A stretch of DNA of 64,000 nt from Paenibacillus physcomitrellae (GCF_002240225.1 NZ_CP022584.1:496001-560000); one strand, 5' to 3'; counted from the stretch's first letter, positions 17,300 through 26,484 are shown. Made by a program: numbers and translations. The notes: generated by a model from the sequence alone, not told the origin.

Positions 17300-20014
17300 A
17301 TGAATATCCGGCGGTTCAACCGAGTATTTCATAAATCCGCGGCGGCAATTTTACCGCTTTTCCTGGCTTTTGCTTTCTCCAGCAGCTCATGGGCAACTCC
17401 AATCAATTCGGCGGCTGCAGCCGCTTCGGCTTTAACGGCTTCAGCTGTATCATCAAGCTCGATTTCGGCTGCTTCTTCCGCTTCCGCCAAGACCCAGGAA
17501 TCGAACAAGAACAACAATCATCAGGGTGACGGTTCTTCGGCAGCTACGGTTTCTTATGAGGCGGAGGCATCCGGCAACACTTTGACAGGCAATGCCGGTC
17601 CCGTCTCCTGCGACAGCTGTTCCGGGGGAACTAAAGTAGGCAATTTGTACGGCGGTTCGACCCTTCAGTTTAACGGAGTAACCGTAAGCCAAACCGGGGT
17701 GTACGATTTGACGATCTCCTATATTTCCGGTGATTCGCGGGCCGCTTCTCTTTCCGTCAACGGCGGGGAGAAAGAGAATATCAGCTTCCCTAAAACAGCG
17801 GACTGGAACACGGTAGGACAGTATACTTATCAAATTTACCTGCAGCAGGGCAGCAATACCCTCCTGTTTGACGATGATAACGGCTATTCACCTGACTTTG
17901 ACAAAATTGATCTGGTCTTTGATGCCGAGGGCAGTCAGGGACCTTCCGGAGACGGAAGCATCGGGGCGCTCGGTAAGGTTGTCAGCGTTTCGAAATACGG
18001 TGCCATAACGTTAACGGAATACAAAAAAGGCTTCAAAATCGGCAATTCGTCCTACGAGGTGGTCTACAACACGCATACGGGACTGTCCCAATACAATTGG
18101 GGCGGACAAACGGTAGCAACCGGGCTATACAGCGAGGTGGACACCGGACGAAAGATGGCGAGCAAAGATTATAATTCGCACACCTTCAGCAAAAATGAAA
18201 TCGTCCCTTTCCAGGACAGCGTCGGTAAAGGGGTTCGCGTAACCGTTCATAATAAGAAGCAGGGAGCTCCTTCCCTGGATCAGGTCTACAGCATCTATGA
18301 AAACGGTCCTTACCTGCTGACCAAGACGGTGGCTAAACAATCTACACCGCTGGCTACAAACTATATAGCGCCGATTGTGATGGAGGCCCGGGGCGGGGTG
18401 GATATCGGCAGCTACGACGATAACCGTGTCCTGGTAACACCGTTTGACAACGACGCCTGGTCCCGTTACCAGTCCAAAACGATCAACACCAGCCTGAATA
18501 ACAACAATTACATCAGCTCCGAGATGACGGCGGTCTTTGACAATACCAGCCGAAACGGCCTCGTTTTGGGGTCCGTGTCTCATGATACCTGGAAGACCGG
18601 CATTTACTGGAGCGGTTCGGACAACAAATTGAATGAGCTGCAGGTGTATGGTGGGTTTACTTCATCCTCCTCTACCCGGGACAGTGTGGCTCATGGCAAA
18701 GTGACCGGAACAAGTGTGACCTCTCCTGAAATTTTCGTCGGGTTTTACCGCGATTATCGGACAGGACTTGAAGCTTACGGGGCAGCAAACGCCGCCGTAG
18801 CGCCGCCGCTCGCTTTTGGCCCGGACATTCCTTCGGGTGTACCGGTAGGCTGGAACAGCTGGGGAGCCTACTCCAGTAATGTCAGCTATGATGCGGTAGC
18901 GGATACCTCAGAGTATATTAAGAATCAGCTGCAGAATCAGTCTTTTGAGAACGACGGCAACGTCTACATTAACCTGGATTCCTACTGGGACAACATGAAC
19001 GATGAGCAGCTTGCCGATCTAGTGACGTTGATCCATGGCAACGGACAAAAGGCCGGAATCTATTATTCGCCTTTCGTGTACTGGGGCGATAATCTGGATC
19101 AAACAGTAGAAGGCACCAATGGAGCCTACAAATATGGAGATATTGTGCTTCGCGACAGCGAAGGCCAGGTGCTGCCGAAGCTGGACGGCGCTTATGCGGT
19201 TGACCCCACACATCCGGCGGTTAAGCAGCGGCTGGATTACTACATGGACCGTTTCAAGAAAGCCGGCTTTGAATATATCAAAGTGGACTTCCTGACTCAC
19301 GGCTCACTCGAAGGCAAGCATTATGATCCAGCGGTACAAACGGGGATTCAGGCTTATAACGAAGGCATGGCTTACCTGGATCAAACCGCAGGCGGAACGA
19401 TGTTTATCAGCGCTTCCATTGCGCCGATCTTCCCGAGCCAATATGCGCACAGCCGGCGGATTTCCTGTGATGTGGACGGTTCCATCAGCAGCACTGAGTA
19501 CCAGCTGAATAACCTGACCTATGGCTGGTGGCAGAACGGAACGATCTACTCGTACACGGATCCGGATTATATGGCGCTAAGTAAAGGCGGCTCCTTGGAA
19601 GGCGCGCGTTCGCGCGTGAATGCCGCTGCCATTTCCGGAACGGTATATTTGGATTCCGACGACGTTCATGATGCAACTGCCCGCGAATATATGGAAGCTC
19701 TGTTGACTAATCCGGCCGTTAATGAGGTTGCTCTGAAAGGCAAAGCTTTCAGACCGGTTGAAGGCAACACTGGCACAAATGCGGCGGACACATTTGTGTT
19801 GGAAGACGGAGGCGTATTCTATCTGGCAACGTTTAACTACTCCGGCACGGACGTCAACAGAACGATCGATTTGGAACGCTCAGGCCTTCAAGGCAGCGCG
19901 TCTTACAAGCTTACCGATCTTTGGACCGGTGAAAGCAGCACGGTTAACGGCACATTTGATGTTAATCTTCCTGGAGCCAGCTCCAAGCTGTTCAAAATCG
20001 AGCCATTAAATTAA
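17300..20014 (+). CDS. Secreted clan GH-D glycoside hydrolase with a CBM35-like domain
   Basis: Predicted 904-residue extracellular enzyme. The signal peptide (about 1-32, cleavage near SSSWA) leads into an Ala/Ser-rich spacer. A CBM35-like module follows at about 84-215 (VSYEAEASGNTLTG start, FDKIDLVF end). The catalytic part is homologous over its full length to the preceding cytosolic protein. VPVGWNSWGAYSSNVSYD starts the barrel, and Asp663 in YIKVDFLTHG is the likely nucleophile. RISCDVDGSISSTEY carries the probable acid/base. It would release sugars or oligosaccharides outside, and the partner would process related bonds inside. The ribosome site AAGGAGG precedes the ATG. A terminator follows. 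Confidence 0.85.
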   Translation: MNIRRFNRVFHKSAAAILPLFLAFAFSSSSWATPINSAAAAASALTASAVSSSSISAASSASAKTQESNKNNNHQGDGSSAATVSYEAEASGNTLTGNAGPVSCDSCSGGTKVGNLYGGSTLQFNGVTVSQTGVYDLTISYISGDSRAASLSVNGGEKENISFPKTADWNTVGQYTYQIYLQQGSNTLLFDDDNGYSPDFDKIDLVFDAEGSQGPSGDGSIGALGKVVSVSKYGAITLTEYKKGFKIGNSSYEVVYNTHTGLSQYNWGGQTVATGLYSEVDTGRKMASKDYNSHTFSKNEIVPFQDSVGKGVRVTVHNKKQGAPSLDQVYSIYENGPYLLTKTVAKQSTPLATNYIAPIVMEARGGVDIGSYDDNRVLVTPFDNDAWSRYQSKTINTSLNNNNYISSEMTAVFDNTSRNGLVLGSVSHDTWKTGIYWSGSDNKLNELQVYGGFTSSSSTRDSVAHGKVTGTSVTSPEIFVGFYRDYRTGLEAYGAANAAVAPPLAFGPDIPSGVPVGWNSWGAYSSNVSYDAVADTSEYIKNQLQNQSFENDGNVYINLDSYWDNMNDEQLADLVTLIHGNGQKAGIYYSPFVYWGDNLDQTVEGTNGAYKYGDIVLRDSEGQVLPKLDGAYAVDPTHPAVKQRLDYYMDRFKKAGFEYIKVDFLTHGSLEGKHYDPAVQTGIQAYNEGMAYLDQTAGGTMFISASIAPIFPSQYAHSRRISCDVDGSISSTEYQLNNLTYGWWQNGTIYSYTDPDYMALSKGGSLEGARSRVNAAAISGTVYLDSDDVHDATAREYMEALLTNPAVNEVALKGKAFRPVEGNTGTNAADTFVLEDGGVFYLATFNYSGTDVNRTIDLERSGLQGSASYKLTDLWTGESSTVNGTFDVNLPGASSKLFKIEPLN

Positions 20015-20031
20015 TCATTATGTAATCAAAG

Positions 20032-20064
20032 AAGCCGTTCTCTAGCGATAGAGAGCGGCTTTTT
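20032..20064 (+). terminator. Rho-independent terminator
   Basis: AAGCCGTTCTCTA pairs with TAGAGAGCGGCTT around GCGA, followed by TTTT. It ends the glycosidase operon. Confidence 0.9.
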
Positions 20065-20220
20065 GCCGAGCTCACCAATTTGCTATCAAACAGGATCGCC
20101 AGTTCAGCGCTTTCTAATTCTGTGGTTTCAGATTTAGCGATTTTGGGGAATTTACTATAGAGTTATGACCTTCATAAGAGGTAAAATATTCCTTGCGAAC
20201 AAGGCAGCGGCCAAGCCTAA

Positions 20221-20274
20221 TGCAAAGCTTTGTCCTTTTGCAGAGCCTTGTCTTTATGCAAGCCTTGTTCAATA
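20221..20274. repeat. 18-bp tandem repeat, three units
   Basis: Units start with TGCA at 20221, 20239 and 20257 (TGCAAAGCTTTGTCCTTT, TGCAGAGCCTTGTCTTTA, TGCAAGCCTTGTTCAATA). They lie just upstream of an aldo/keto reductase start and are probably non-coding. Confidence 0.75.
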
Positions 20275-20298
20275 TGGATCGAGATCGGAGGCTTTACT

Positions 20299-21192
20299 TT
20301 GGAGAAACGTCAATACGGCAATACCGGTATGGAAGTCAGTGTGCTTGGTTTCGGCGGGGCTGAAATCGGCAGAGGGGTGTCTGAGCAGGAGGTTGAACGG
20401 CTGCTGCACAGTGCGCTGGATGCGGGGCTAAACGTGATTGATACGGCGGAATGTTATGGCGACAGCGAGGAACTGATTGGTAAAGTACTGGGCGGGAGAC
20501 GGAATGACTTCTACCTCTTCACCAAATGTGGACATGCCTCCGGCCTGGAAGGCGGGGACTGGAAGCCGTCCATGCTCGAAACCAGCATCGATCGAAGCCT
20601 TAAGCGGCTGAAGACAGATTATGTCGATGTGATCCATCTGCACAGCTGCAGTGAAGAGGTTCTTCGCCAAGGTGAAGTAATCGAGGTGCTGCAAAAGGCC
20701 AAGCAGGCCGGGAAGATACGGTTCATTGGCTACAGCGGCGACAGCAAGGATGCGGCATTTGCCATTCAGACCGGCGTGTTTGACAGCTTTGAAACTTCCG
20801 TCAATATTGCGGATCAGGAATCCGTGGAACTGACGATTCCGAAAGCGAAGGAGAAAGGGATGGGGATCATCGCCAAACGGCCGATTGCCAATGCAGCCTG
20901 GACTTATGATTCCCTGGATGAACAAGCTTATCCTTATGTTTATTGGAAGCGGCTTGGTGAACTGAAATATGACTTTCTGGAGCAGGATATCAAACAAGCG
21001 GTGCAAACGGCCCTGCGTTTCACATTAAGCGTGCCTGGCGTAGATACAGCTATTGTCGGAACGAATAAACCGAACCGCTGGCAGGAAAATGCAGAATTGC
21101 TGGCTGAAGGCTTGCTGTCTTCAGAAGTTTTTGAACGTATCCGCAACCGCTGGCGGGAAGTGGCAAAGCCTGATTGGAGCGGTCAGGTTTAA
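20299..21192 (+). CDS. Aldo/keto reductase
   Basis: Predicted 297-residue reductase. The motifs NVIDTAECYGDSEELIGKVL (Asp, Tyr), FYLFTKCGH (Lys) and DVIHLHSC (His) give the catalytic tetrad. The C-terminal cofactor segment VPGVDTAIVGTNKPNRW is degenerate compared with the first reductase. I chose TTG 20299 with GGAGG (20287-20291), because the in-frame ATG at 20230 would translate an 18-base repeat tract into a non-conserved extension. The protein is only a distant homologue of the reductase at 13.9 kb. It follows the glycosidase operon but is separated by a terminator. The substrate is unknown. Confidence 0.88.
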   Translation: MEKRQYGNTGMEVSVLGFGGAEIGRGVSEQEVERLLHSALDAGLNVIDTAECYGDSEELIGKVLGGRRNDFYLFTKCGHASGLEGGDWKPSMLETSIDRSLKRLKTDYVDVIHLHSCSEEVLRQGEVIEVLQKAKQAGKIRFIGYSGDSKDAAFAIQTGVFDSFETSVNIADQESVELTIPKAKEKGMGIIAKRPIANAAWTYDSLDEQAYPYVYWKRLGELKYDFLEQDIKQAVQTALRFTLSVPGVDTAIVGTNKPNRWQENAELLAEGLLSSEVFERIRNRWREVAKPDWSGQV

Positions 21193-21393
21193 TAGGGGGC
21201 TGCACATAAAACTAGTGTTCTCCGTGAACAATAAGCAGGACTAGCAGAGTATTCTCCAGCCTGGCAACCCTGAAATCCCGATTTATTTTGGAAAATATAT
21301 CGTTTTTGGCCTTAATAGGCGATATCATTGAACTAACCCCTCGTTTTAGCTCTGAAATTGTCGAAATACGGACACATGTGAGGTTTTTGCAAA

Positions 21394-21422
21394 TTGACCT
21401 CTTCTGGACACGAGAGTATACT
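21394..21422 (+). promoter_or_regulatory. Strong sigma-A promoter
   Basis: TTGACC (21394-21399), 17 bases, TATACT (21417-21422). The predicted start near 21429 leaves a leader of about 47 bases to the transaldolase-like gene. The rest of the 284-base gap after the reductase shows nothing else clear. Confidence 0.8.
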
Positions 21423-21475
21423 TGGGTAAGAAACTTTCAAAAATACATTAATTAAATTTGTGGAGGTTACCAAAA

Positions 21476-22141
21476 ATGAAATTTTTCATCGATACTGCCA
21501 ACCTGGACGACATCAAAAAAGCTTACAAACTTGGTGTTCTGTCCGGCGTAACAACAAACCCTTCTCTGGTTGTTAAAGAAGGCGTTAAATTTGAAGACCG
21601 CATCGCGGAAATTTTGCAGGCTGTTCCTGAAGTTGAATCCGTATCTGCGGAAGTTACTCCAGATGCAGAAACTGCTGAAGATATGATTGCCCAAGCTCAA
21701 GAGCTGATCAAAATCAACAATGGCGACAAGAACATCACAATCAAACTGCCAATGACTTTGGCTGGTTTGGAAGCTTGCCGCGCTTTGACTAAACAAGGCG
21801 TTAAAACTAACGTTACCTTGATCTTTACAGTTAACCAAGCCTTGCTTGCTGCACGTGCTGGCGCAACTTATGTTTCTCCGTTCTTGGGTCGTCTGGACGA
21901 CATCTCCGAAGACGGTGTTCAACTGGTTGCCAAAATTGCTGAGCTGTTCCGTGTTCACAATCTGGACACTCAAATCATTGCTGCTTCCGTTCGTCACCCA
22001 GACCATGTTACACGCGTAGCATTGGCTGGTGCGCACATCGCTACAATTCCATTCAGCGTTATCGATCAATTGACTAAACACCCATTGACAGAGCAAGGTC
22101 TGGCTAAATTCGCTGCCGACTGGAGCAAATCGGTTAAATAA
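21476..22141 (+). CDS. Transaldolase / fructose-6-phosphate aldolase family enzyme
   Basis: Predicted 221-residue class I aldolase of the small transaldolase group (TalC/FSA). The N-terminus [14 protein letters not shown], the VTTNPSLV segment and Schiff-base Lys90 in NITIKLPMT are diagnostic. It transfers dihydroxyacetone units in the non-oxidative pentose phosphate pathway, or cleaves fructose 6-phosphate; the two activities cannot be separated reliably by eye. ATG 21476 follows TGGAGG (21461-21466). Codon use is visibly more restricted than in neighbours (repeated GTT, GCT, AAA, GAA, CGT), and together with the strong promoter suggests high constitutive expression. It is a single-gene unit. 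Confidence 0.92.
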   Translation: MKFFIDTANLDDIKKAYKLGVLSGVTTNPSLVVKEGVKFEDRIAEILQAVPEVESVSAEVTPDAETAEDMIAQAQELIKINNGDKNITIKLPMTLAGLEACRALTKQGVKTNVTLIFTVNQALLAARAGATYVSPFLGRLDDISEDGVQLVAKIAELFRVHNLDTQIIAASVRHPDHVTRVALAGAHIATIPFSVIDQLTKHPLTEQGLAKFAADWSKSVK

Positions 22142-22170
22142 GAACCGACCAAACTTCAATGAGTCTTATG

Positions 22171-22205
22171 AAAGCACCGTGTTTGTAATAAACGCGGTGC
22201 TTTTT
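22171..22205 (+). terminator. Rho-independent terminator
   Basis: AAAGCACCGTGTTT pairs with AAACGCGGTGCTTT around GTAAT, followed by a T run. Confidence 0.93.
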
Positions 22206-22333
22206 ATTTATTTTACATAAGCTTAACATCGGATTGACGCTTGTCAGTTATAGGAGTGTTACGATAGGTCTAAAGGGCTAGAGAGCCAGGATTTTGAATA
22301 TTACATATATAATAACAAGGGAGAAACCAAAAG

Positions 22334-23194
22334 ATGAAGAAACCGCTCTTTCCTTCTATGGACAAAAGCGGTCTGTATAACTACATGACCTATTTCTATC
22401 ACACTACACGTCACTCCTTATTGGCTTATAGAAGATTTGACGAGTTTCAGCGCATCGTCCGCGGCAGGAAGCTGACCAGTTATTTTCAACCGATCTTCCA
22501 TTTGCAAAATAACGATTGTCTTGGCTTTGAAGTGTTGAACCGCCCGCCGATTTCGTCCCATTTTCCGACCACCGAATCATTTTATGACTTCATCGGTTAT
22601 ACGGATCAGGTGTTTGCTTTTGAGCGGTTCTGCCGGGAGCTGTCGCTGGAGCGTTTCAAGAAGGCGGCGGTCGATTCGTCCGCGAAGGATGCCGTAATCT
22701 TTTTGAATGTTCATCCGGAGGTGTTGTCTGATTCCAATTATCGCAGCGGAGAAACGCTGCAATTGTTGTCGAGGTTTGGGTTCAGCCCGGAGCAAATCGT
22801 ATTTGAATTAACGGAACGCCAGGCCGTTCAGGACTATGATGCGTTTGAAAGGATCTTGTCCCATTACCGGTCGCAGGGGTTCAGGATTGCCATAGACGAT
22901 GCGGGGTCAGGTTATAACAGTCTAAAAGCCATTGTCAGTCTGAAGCCGGAATTTATCAAGCTGGACAAGTCCCTGATCCGTGATGTGTATCGTCAGCCGA
23001 ACCAGCGGAAGGTGGTCAAGCTGCTTCAGGAATTTGCGGAGGCCTCCGGCACACATATCATAGCTGAAGGTATTGAAAGCACGGATGAAATTTCTTATCT
23101 GCGCTCGGAAGGTATTGAATATGGCCAAGGATATGCGCTTGGCAGACCGGAAACCAAGCTCCAATCCGTTCCCTTATCCTTGGCCTCCATGTAA
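22334..23194 (+). CDS. EAL-domain cyclic-di-GMP phosphodiesterase
   Basis: Predicted 286-residue soluble protein. A short N-terminal helix region (1-45) is followed by a complete EAL domain. The active-site motifs are all present: GFEVLNRP (E-x-L-x-R), FLNVHPE (Asn), FELTER, IAIDDAGSGYNSL, FIKLDKSLI, IIAEGIES and GQGYALGRP. So hydrolysis of cyclic di-GMP is expected. AAGGGAG precedes the ATG. It ends 48 bases before the start of a GGDEF protein in the same frame, so the two form an operon with opposite activities. Confidence 0.93.
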   Translation: MKKPLFPSMDKSGLYNYMTYFYHTTRHSLLAYRRFDEFQRIVRGRKLTSYFQPIFHLQNNDCLGFEVLNRPPISSHFPTTESFYDFIGYTDQVFAFERFCRELSLERFKKAAVDSSAKDAVIFLNVHPEVLSDSNYRSGETLQLLSRFGFSPEQIVFELTERQAVQDYDAFERILSHYRSQGFRIAIDDAGSGYNSLKAIVSLKPEFIKLDKSLIRDVYRQPNQRKVVKLLQEFAEASGTHIIAEGIESTDEISYLRSEGIEYGQGYALGRPETKLQSVPLSLASM

Positions 23195-23242
23195 CAGAAC
23201 TGATTGAACCTGAGGCTGGCGTTTCTCCAGAGGAGAGAGAGG

Positions 23243-24223
23243 ATGAGAAAGATGTATACGAAAATCGGTGAGATAGCCGAATCTATTCCGTCCGTAACAC
23301 CAGACACCAAATGCGGCTTCGTCAACGGTTTGTTTAAACAAAATCCAAAGCTGGAAGGTGTTGCGGTAGTTGAGGGAAATGGACATCCCCAACTGCTGAT
23401 GCGTTCCCGCTTCTATCAGAAGATCGGTACGCAATATGGCTATAATTTGTATATGGGCCGGCCTGTCCGGCTTGTCGTCAATAACCAGCCTTTAGTTGTT
23501 GATTATGAAGACCCGATCACGGAAGTCAGTATCCAGGCGATGAACCGGAGCGATGAGGATCTTTATGAAGGAGTCATCGTAACGAAGGATGGAAGCCTGT
23601 ACGGAGCAGTCAGTATTCGAAGTCTGCTGCTGGCCGTCGCCGACATTAGGGCTGAAATGGCTATTTTCATGAACCCGTTAACCGGGCTCCCAGGCAACCG
23701 GATCATTGAGGATCGGCTTCATCAATCCGTACAGCAGGAATTTTTCAGCGTTTTATACATAGATTTGGACCATTTCAAGACGTACAACGACAGTTATGGT
23801 TTCAAAATGGGCGATGAGCTGATTCAGGCCACGGCCAACCTGCTGCGCCGGTATTTTACGGATGACTTCCTGGGCCATATTGGCGGAGATGATTTCATAG
23901 CGATATTAAGTCACCATGACTTTGAACCGATTTGCCAGCAGGTCCTTGTAGAGTTCGAGAAACAGAAGCTGGAATTTTATAATGAAGAAGATTGGCGGAA
24001 TCAGTATGTGATGGGGGAATCACGGGACGGCGTATATGCGGCTATTCCGCTGACCTCACTTTCCATTGCGGTTGTTACAAACCGGGTTAGAGCTTATAAA
24101 CATGTCGACGAGATTGTAGAGGAAGCCACACGGATCAAGAAGATCTGCAAGTCCACTCCCGGAAGTGTCAGTTATGCGGATCATGAGGTTTCACAGGACG
24201 CAGGCATGCAGGTTCAAAGTTAA
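23243..24223 (+). CDS. GGDEF-domain diguanylate cyclase with CBS-like N-terminus
   Basis: Predicted 326-residue cytosolic protein. Residues about 1-140 look like a CBS-pair sensor region (VTPDTKCGFVNGLFKQNPKLEGVAVV, ending in GSLYGAVSIRSLLLAVADI). The GGDEF domain follows, beginning NPLTGLPGN, with the active-site motif GGDDF and YIDLDHFKTYND for Mg binding. The residues where the RxxD inhibitory site would be read FTDD, so product inhibition is probably absent. I chose ATG 23243 with AGGAG (23231-23235); a second ATG lies nine bases on. It is the partner of the EAL gene upstream; together they resemble EAL-CBS-GGDEF composite proteins split in two. Confidence 0.88.
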   Translation: MRKMYTKIGEIAESIPSVTPDTKCGFVNGLFKQNPKLEGVAVVEGNGHPQLLMRSRFYQKIGTQYGYNLYMGRPVRLVVNNQPLVVDYEDPITEVSIQAMNRSDEDLYEGVIVTKDGSLYGAVSIRSLLLAVADIRAEMAIFMNPLTGLPGNRIIEDRLHQSVQQEFFSVLYIDLDHFKTYNDSYGFKMGDELIQATANLLRRYFTDDFLGHIGGDDFIAILSHHDFEPICQQVLVEFEKQKLEFYNEEDWRNQYVMGESRDGVYAAIPLTSLSIAVVTNRVRAYKHVDEIVEEATRIKKICKSTPGSVSYADHEVSQDAGMQVQS

Positions 24224-24345
24224 AGCGGTTACATTATATGGAGATAGAGTAAGTACAGATTTGAAAGGTCTATTCGTACACTTCGGCGTCCTATGATAAA
24301 CTTTGATCAAGATTTAAAAGACACAGACGGCGGAGGAGAGATTCA

Positions 24346-24858
24346 GTGAATATCGACATTCTAAAAGCAAACCCCGATCATCTTCAGCCATTGATGAGCA
24401 TGATTGGTCGGGTTGTTCGGGTAATGAATGAAGGCGGCAACGAACAATGGGGAGAAGACTACCCGACTGAGGATATTATTGCCGGAGATCTAGAGCGAGG
24501 AACGATGTGTATCGCGGCAACGGAGGACGGCCAGGTTCTGGGCATGATGGTGCTTGACGATAATCAGGATGAGCAGTACGCGAACATCGATTGGCAGCAG
24601 AAGCAGGGGCCAAATTTAATTATGCACCGGCTGGCCGTGGATCCTAACGCGCAGGGGCGTGGGATAGCCAGCAGATTGATTGCTTTTGCGGAACAATATG
24701 CCCAGGATAACGGATATAAGAGTGTCCGGCTGGATACATACGCCAAGAATATAACCGCACAAGGTCTTTATCTCAAACTCGGTTACGAAGTCAGAGGGAA
24801 AATCAACTACCCGGCTAGAGAGGCCGACTTTCCGGTGTTTGAAAAAGTGCTCCGCTAA
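24346..24858 (+). CDS. GNAT-family N-acetyltransferase
   Basis: Predicted 170-residue acetyl-CoA-dependent acetyltransferase. The acetyl-CoA loop is LAVDPNAQGRGIASRLIAFAEQYA (Q/RxxGxG/A motif), followed by VRLDTYAKNITAQGLYLKLGYEVRG. The substrate is unknown. GTG 24346 follows GGAGGAGA (24332-24339). It stands alone; a terminator shared with the convergent gene lies downstream. Confidence 0.9.
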   Translation: MNIDILKANPDHLQPLMSMIGRVVRVMNEGGNEQWGEDYPTEDIIAGDLERGTMCIAATEDGQVLGMMVLDDNQDEQYANIDWQQKQGPNLIMHRLAVDPNAQGRGIASRLIAFAEQYAQDNGYKSVRLDTYAKNITAQGLYLKLGYEVRGKINYPAREADFPVFEKVLR

Positions 24859-24920
24859 GCGGGCGGGCTGGGATACAGCAGCCGATTCGAAACAACAGTG
24901 ATACACAAATGACAGAAATG

Positions 24921-24995
24921 TAACTATTTTAAGGGTGACTATTTTAAGCATGACTGTTTTAAGCGTAACTATTTTTATTGCAGCTATTTCAAGTT
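24921..24995. repeat. Degenerate 15-bp tandem repeat, about five units
   Basis: Units begin at 24921 (TAACTATTTTAAGGG), 24936, 24951, 24966 and 24981 with the common core ACTATTTTAAG. It lies between two convergent acetyltransferase genes; no coding role is supported. Confidence 0.75.
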
Positions 24996-25003
24996 GCATA
25001 TGG

Positions 25004-25026
25004 AGCCTACCGTTTTCGGTAGGCTT
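25004..25026 (+). terminator. Rho-independent terminator
   Basis: AGCCTACCG pairs with CGGTAGGCT around TTTT, followed by TTTTC. The 3' part overlaps the last codons of the convergent minus-strand gene. Confidence 0.88.
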
Positions 25027-25570
25027 TTTCATGCAAAGCGGTGATGTAACGGAAGAGAGACTGCCCGTTATCCTTCAGTTCAAAGTCGGGTTCCAGCGGC
25101 AGCACTAAGCCACGATAGGGCTCAGGAACCCATATATAAGTGTGGACGTAGTCGGTCGGAATAAAGCCGCATTGCTGCCAAAATTGCAGCCGGGTCCGGT
25201 TAACTTCATTGTCTTCAGCTTCCGCCTCCAGAATAATCGCATTAATTCCATGCTCCCGAATGGCCCAATCTCGAATCTGTCTCAGAAAAAGACGGCCCAA
25301 ACCTTGCCCACGCAGATCTTGGCGAACAGCCATATAATCCAGAATCAGCTTTCGGTCGTTTGCGGGTCCGGCCAGCCCGGTTACAGCCATTGTAACGGCT
25401 TCAGTCCCCTGATAACCGCCGTGCAGAAAGCCGATCCCCCGGTCCAGCATACCGTGCAGAATCGCTTCCGGCTTGGCGCCATGAGGGAAAGCCTCCTCGT
25501 AAATGGGCCGCAGTTGATTCCATTGTTCCTGGTCCCAGTGAGACAGAGTGGTGAACGTCAAGTCCATCAT
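25007..25570 (-). CDS. GNAT-family N-acetyltransferase
   Basis: Predicted 187-residue acetyltransferase. The acetyl-CoA motif is RQDLRGQGLGRLFLRQIRDWA, and the later block RTRLQFWQQCGFIPTDYVHTYIW is typical of GNAT fold ends. The C-terminal extension of about 40 residues is not part of the core. On the minus strand GGAGGGG precedes two adjacent ATGs (25570 and 25567); the second has better spacing. Its stop lies inside the terminator hairpin of the convergent gene. The substrate is unknown. Confidence 0.85.
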   Translation of the reverse strand: MMDLTFTTLSHWDQEQWNQLRPIYEEAFPHGAKPEAILHGMLDRGIGFLHGGYQGTEAVTMAVTGLAGPANDRKLILDYMAVRQDLRGQGLGRLFLRQIRDWAIREHGINAIILEAEAEDNEVNRTRLQFWQQCGFIPTDYVHTYIWVPEPYRGLVLPLEPDFELKDNGQSLFRYITALHEKAYRKR

Positions 25571-25853
25571 TGATCCCCTCCAAATTCATCCGAAGTTCTA
25601 TAACATTACGCCAAAAAAGACTCTGCAAATATTGTAGCATAATGGCTGGTTCGGGCGGGTAAGGGACAGTTTTTGTATCAAAATTGATATATCCTGTTCA
25701 GAGGTTCGTAACCCTTGACCTGCAAGAATGAGATATAGTCGAAATATAGCTTAGTAACCTGGCCGGGTATGAACTGTACAGGATTGACTTCGGCTGGGAT
25801 AGGGTAATGGAACAGATGAATGATCAAGAACAAGGATAAAGGAGCAGATTATC

Positions 25854-26441
25854 ATGAAACTTAAGAAAACAATCACAAAAACGACAATTGCGCTGGCTAT
25901 GGCCGGTGTCATCGGAGCCGGCAGCTTCGGCGTATATGGAGGTTTGGTACCCGTACAGCAGGCAGGAGCGGCGGCCGTCAGCCAATCGGACTCTCAGAAA
26001 GCACTTCAGACATTGAACAGCTTCTATAAGCCGGCATTAAACGGCCACTTCCCTGGCGTGGTGAGCAGCTTCGTCGTTGGCAAAACGACGAAAGATGAGG
26101 TCATCAAAGCGATCGGCAAGGCGCCAATGCCGGCCAAGGATGCCGATTCCTTTGATGTATACGGAGCTGAAATGGGCAATCCGGGTTATGCTTTCAATTA
26201 TAAATTAGGCAAAATTCGCGAAATACGTTATTTCGGAACCAACGTGGAACGCCAAACCAATATTGGCGGCATTACGATCGCTATGGTGAAGAAGAACTGG
26301 TACGCACCAAGTTCGGTCTCTACGATCAAAACGGGCAAAATCACTCAAACGAAGCTGACCTATGTGCGCGGCGCTTATAAACTTGAATTTATCTTCAACA
26401 GCAGCACGGATTTGGATCATATCAATCTTACGAAGAAATAA
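25854..26441 (+). CDS. Secreted YjgB-like (DUF4309) protein
   Basis: Predicted 195-residue exported protein. The signal peptide spans about 1-40 (KKTITKTTIALAMAGVIGAG, Ala-rich cleavage zone near QAGAAA). The mature part has the family pattern: FYKPALNGHFPGVVSSFVVGKTT, then KDADSFDVYG, GYAFNYKLGKIREIRYFGTN and LTYVRGAYKLEFIF. Bacillus YjgB is of unknown function. The stretch of about 280 bases upstream has no convincing promoter spacing. A hairpin follows. It is likely a single-gene unit. Confidence 0.8.
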   Translation: MKLKKTITKTTIALAMAGVIGAGSFGVYGGLVPVQQAGAAAVSQSDSQKALQTLNSFYKPALNGHFPGVVSSFVVGKTTKDEVIKAIGKAPMPAKDADSFDVYGAEMGNPGYAFNYKLGKIREIRYFGTNVERQTNIGGITIAMVKKNWYAPSSVSTIKTGKITQTKLTYVRGAYKLEFIFNSSTDLDHINLTKK

Positions 26442-26460
26442 GAACAATTAGAAACAAATG

Positions 26461-26484
26461 GCCGGTACCGTGAGGTGCCGGCTT
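26461..26484 (+). terminator. Probable terminator
   Basis: GCCGGTACC pairs with GGTGCCGGC (one G-T) around GTGA, followed by TTTGTTGTTTT. Confidence 0.7.

Noticed and set aside
20104..20117. cre-like sequence after the secreted glycosidase
   Set aside because: Only 11 of 14 positions fit and there is no promoter next to it.
25715..25812. TTGACC and TTGACT as -35 boxes before the YjgB-like gene
   Set aside because: The nearest -10-like sequences are 13 or 15 bases away, outside the usual spacing.
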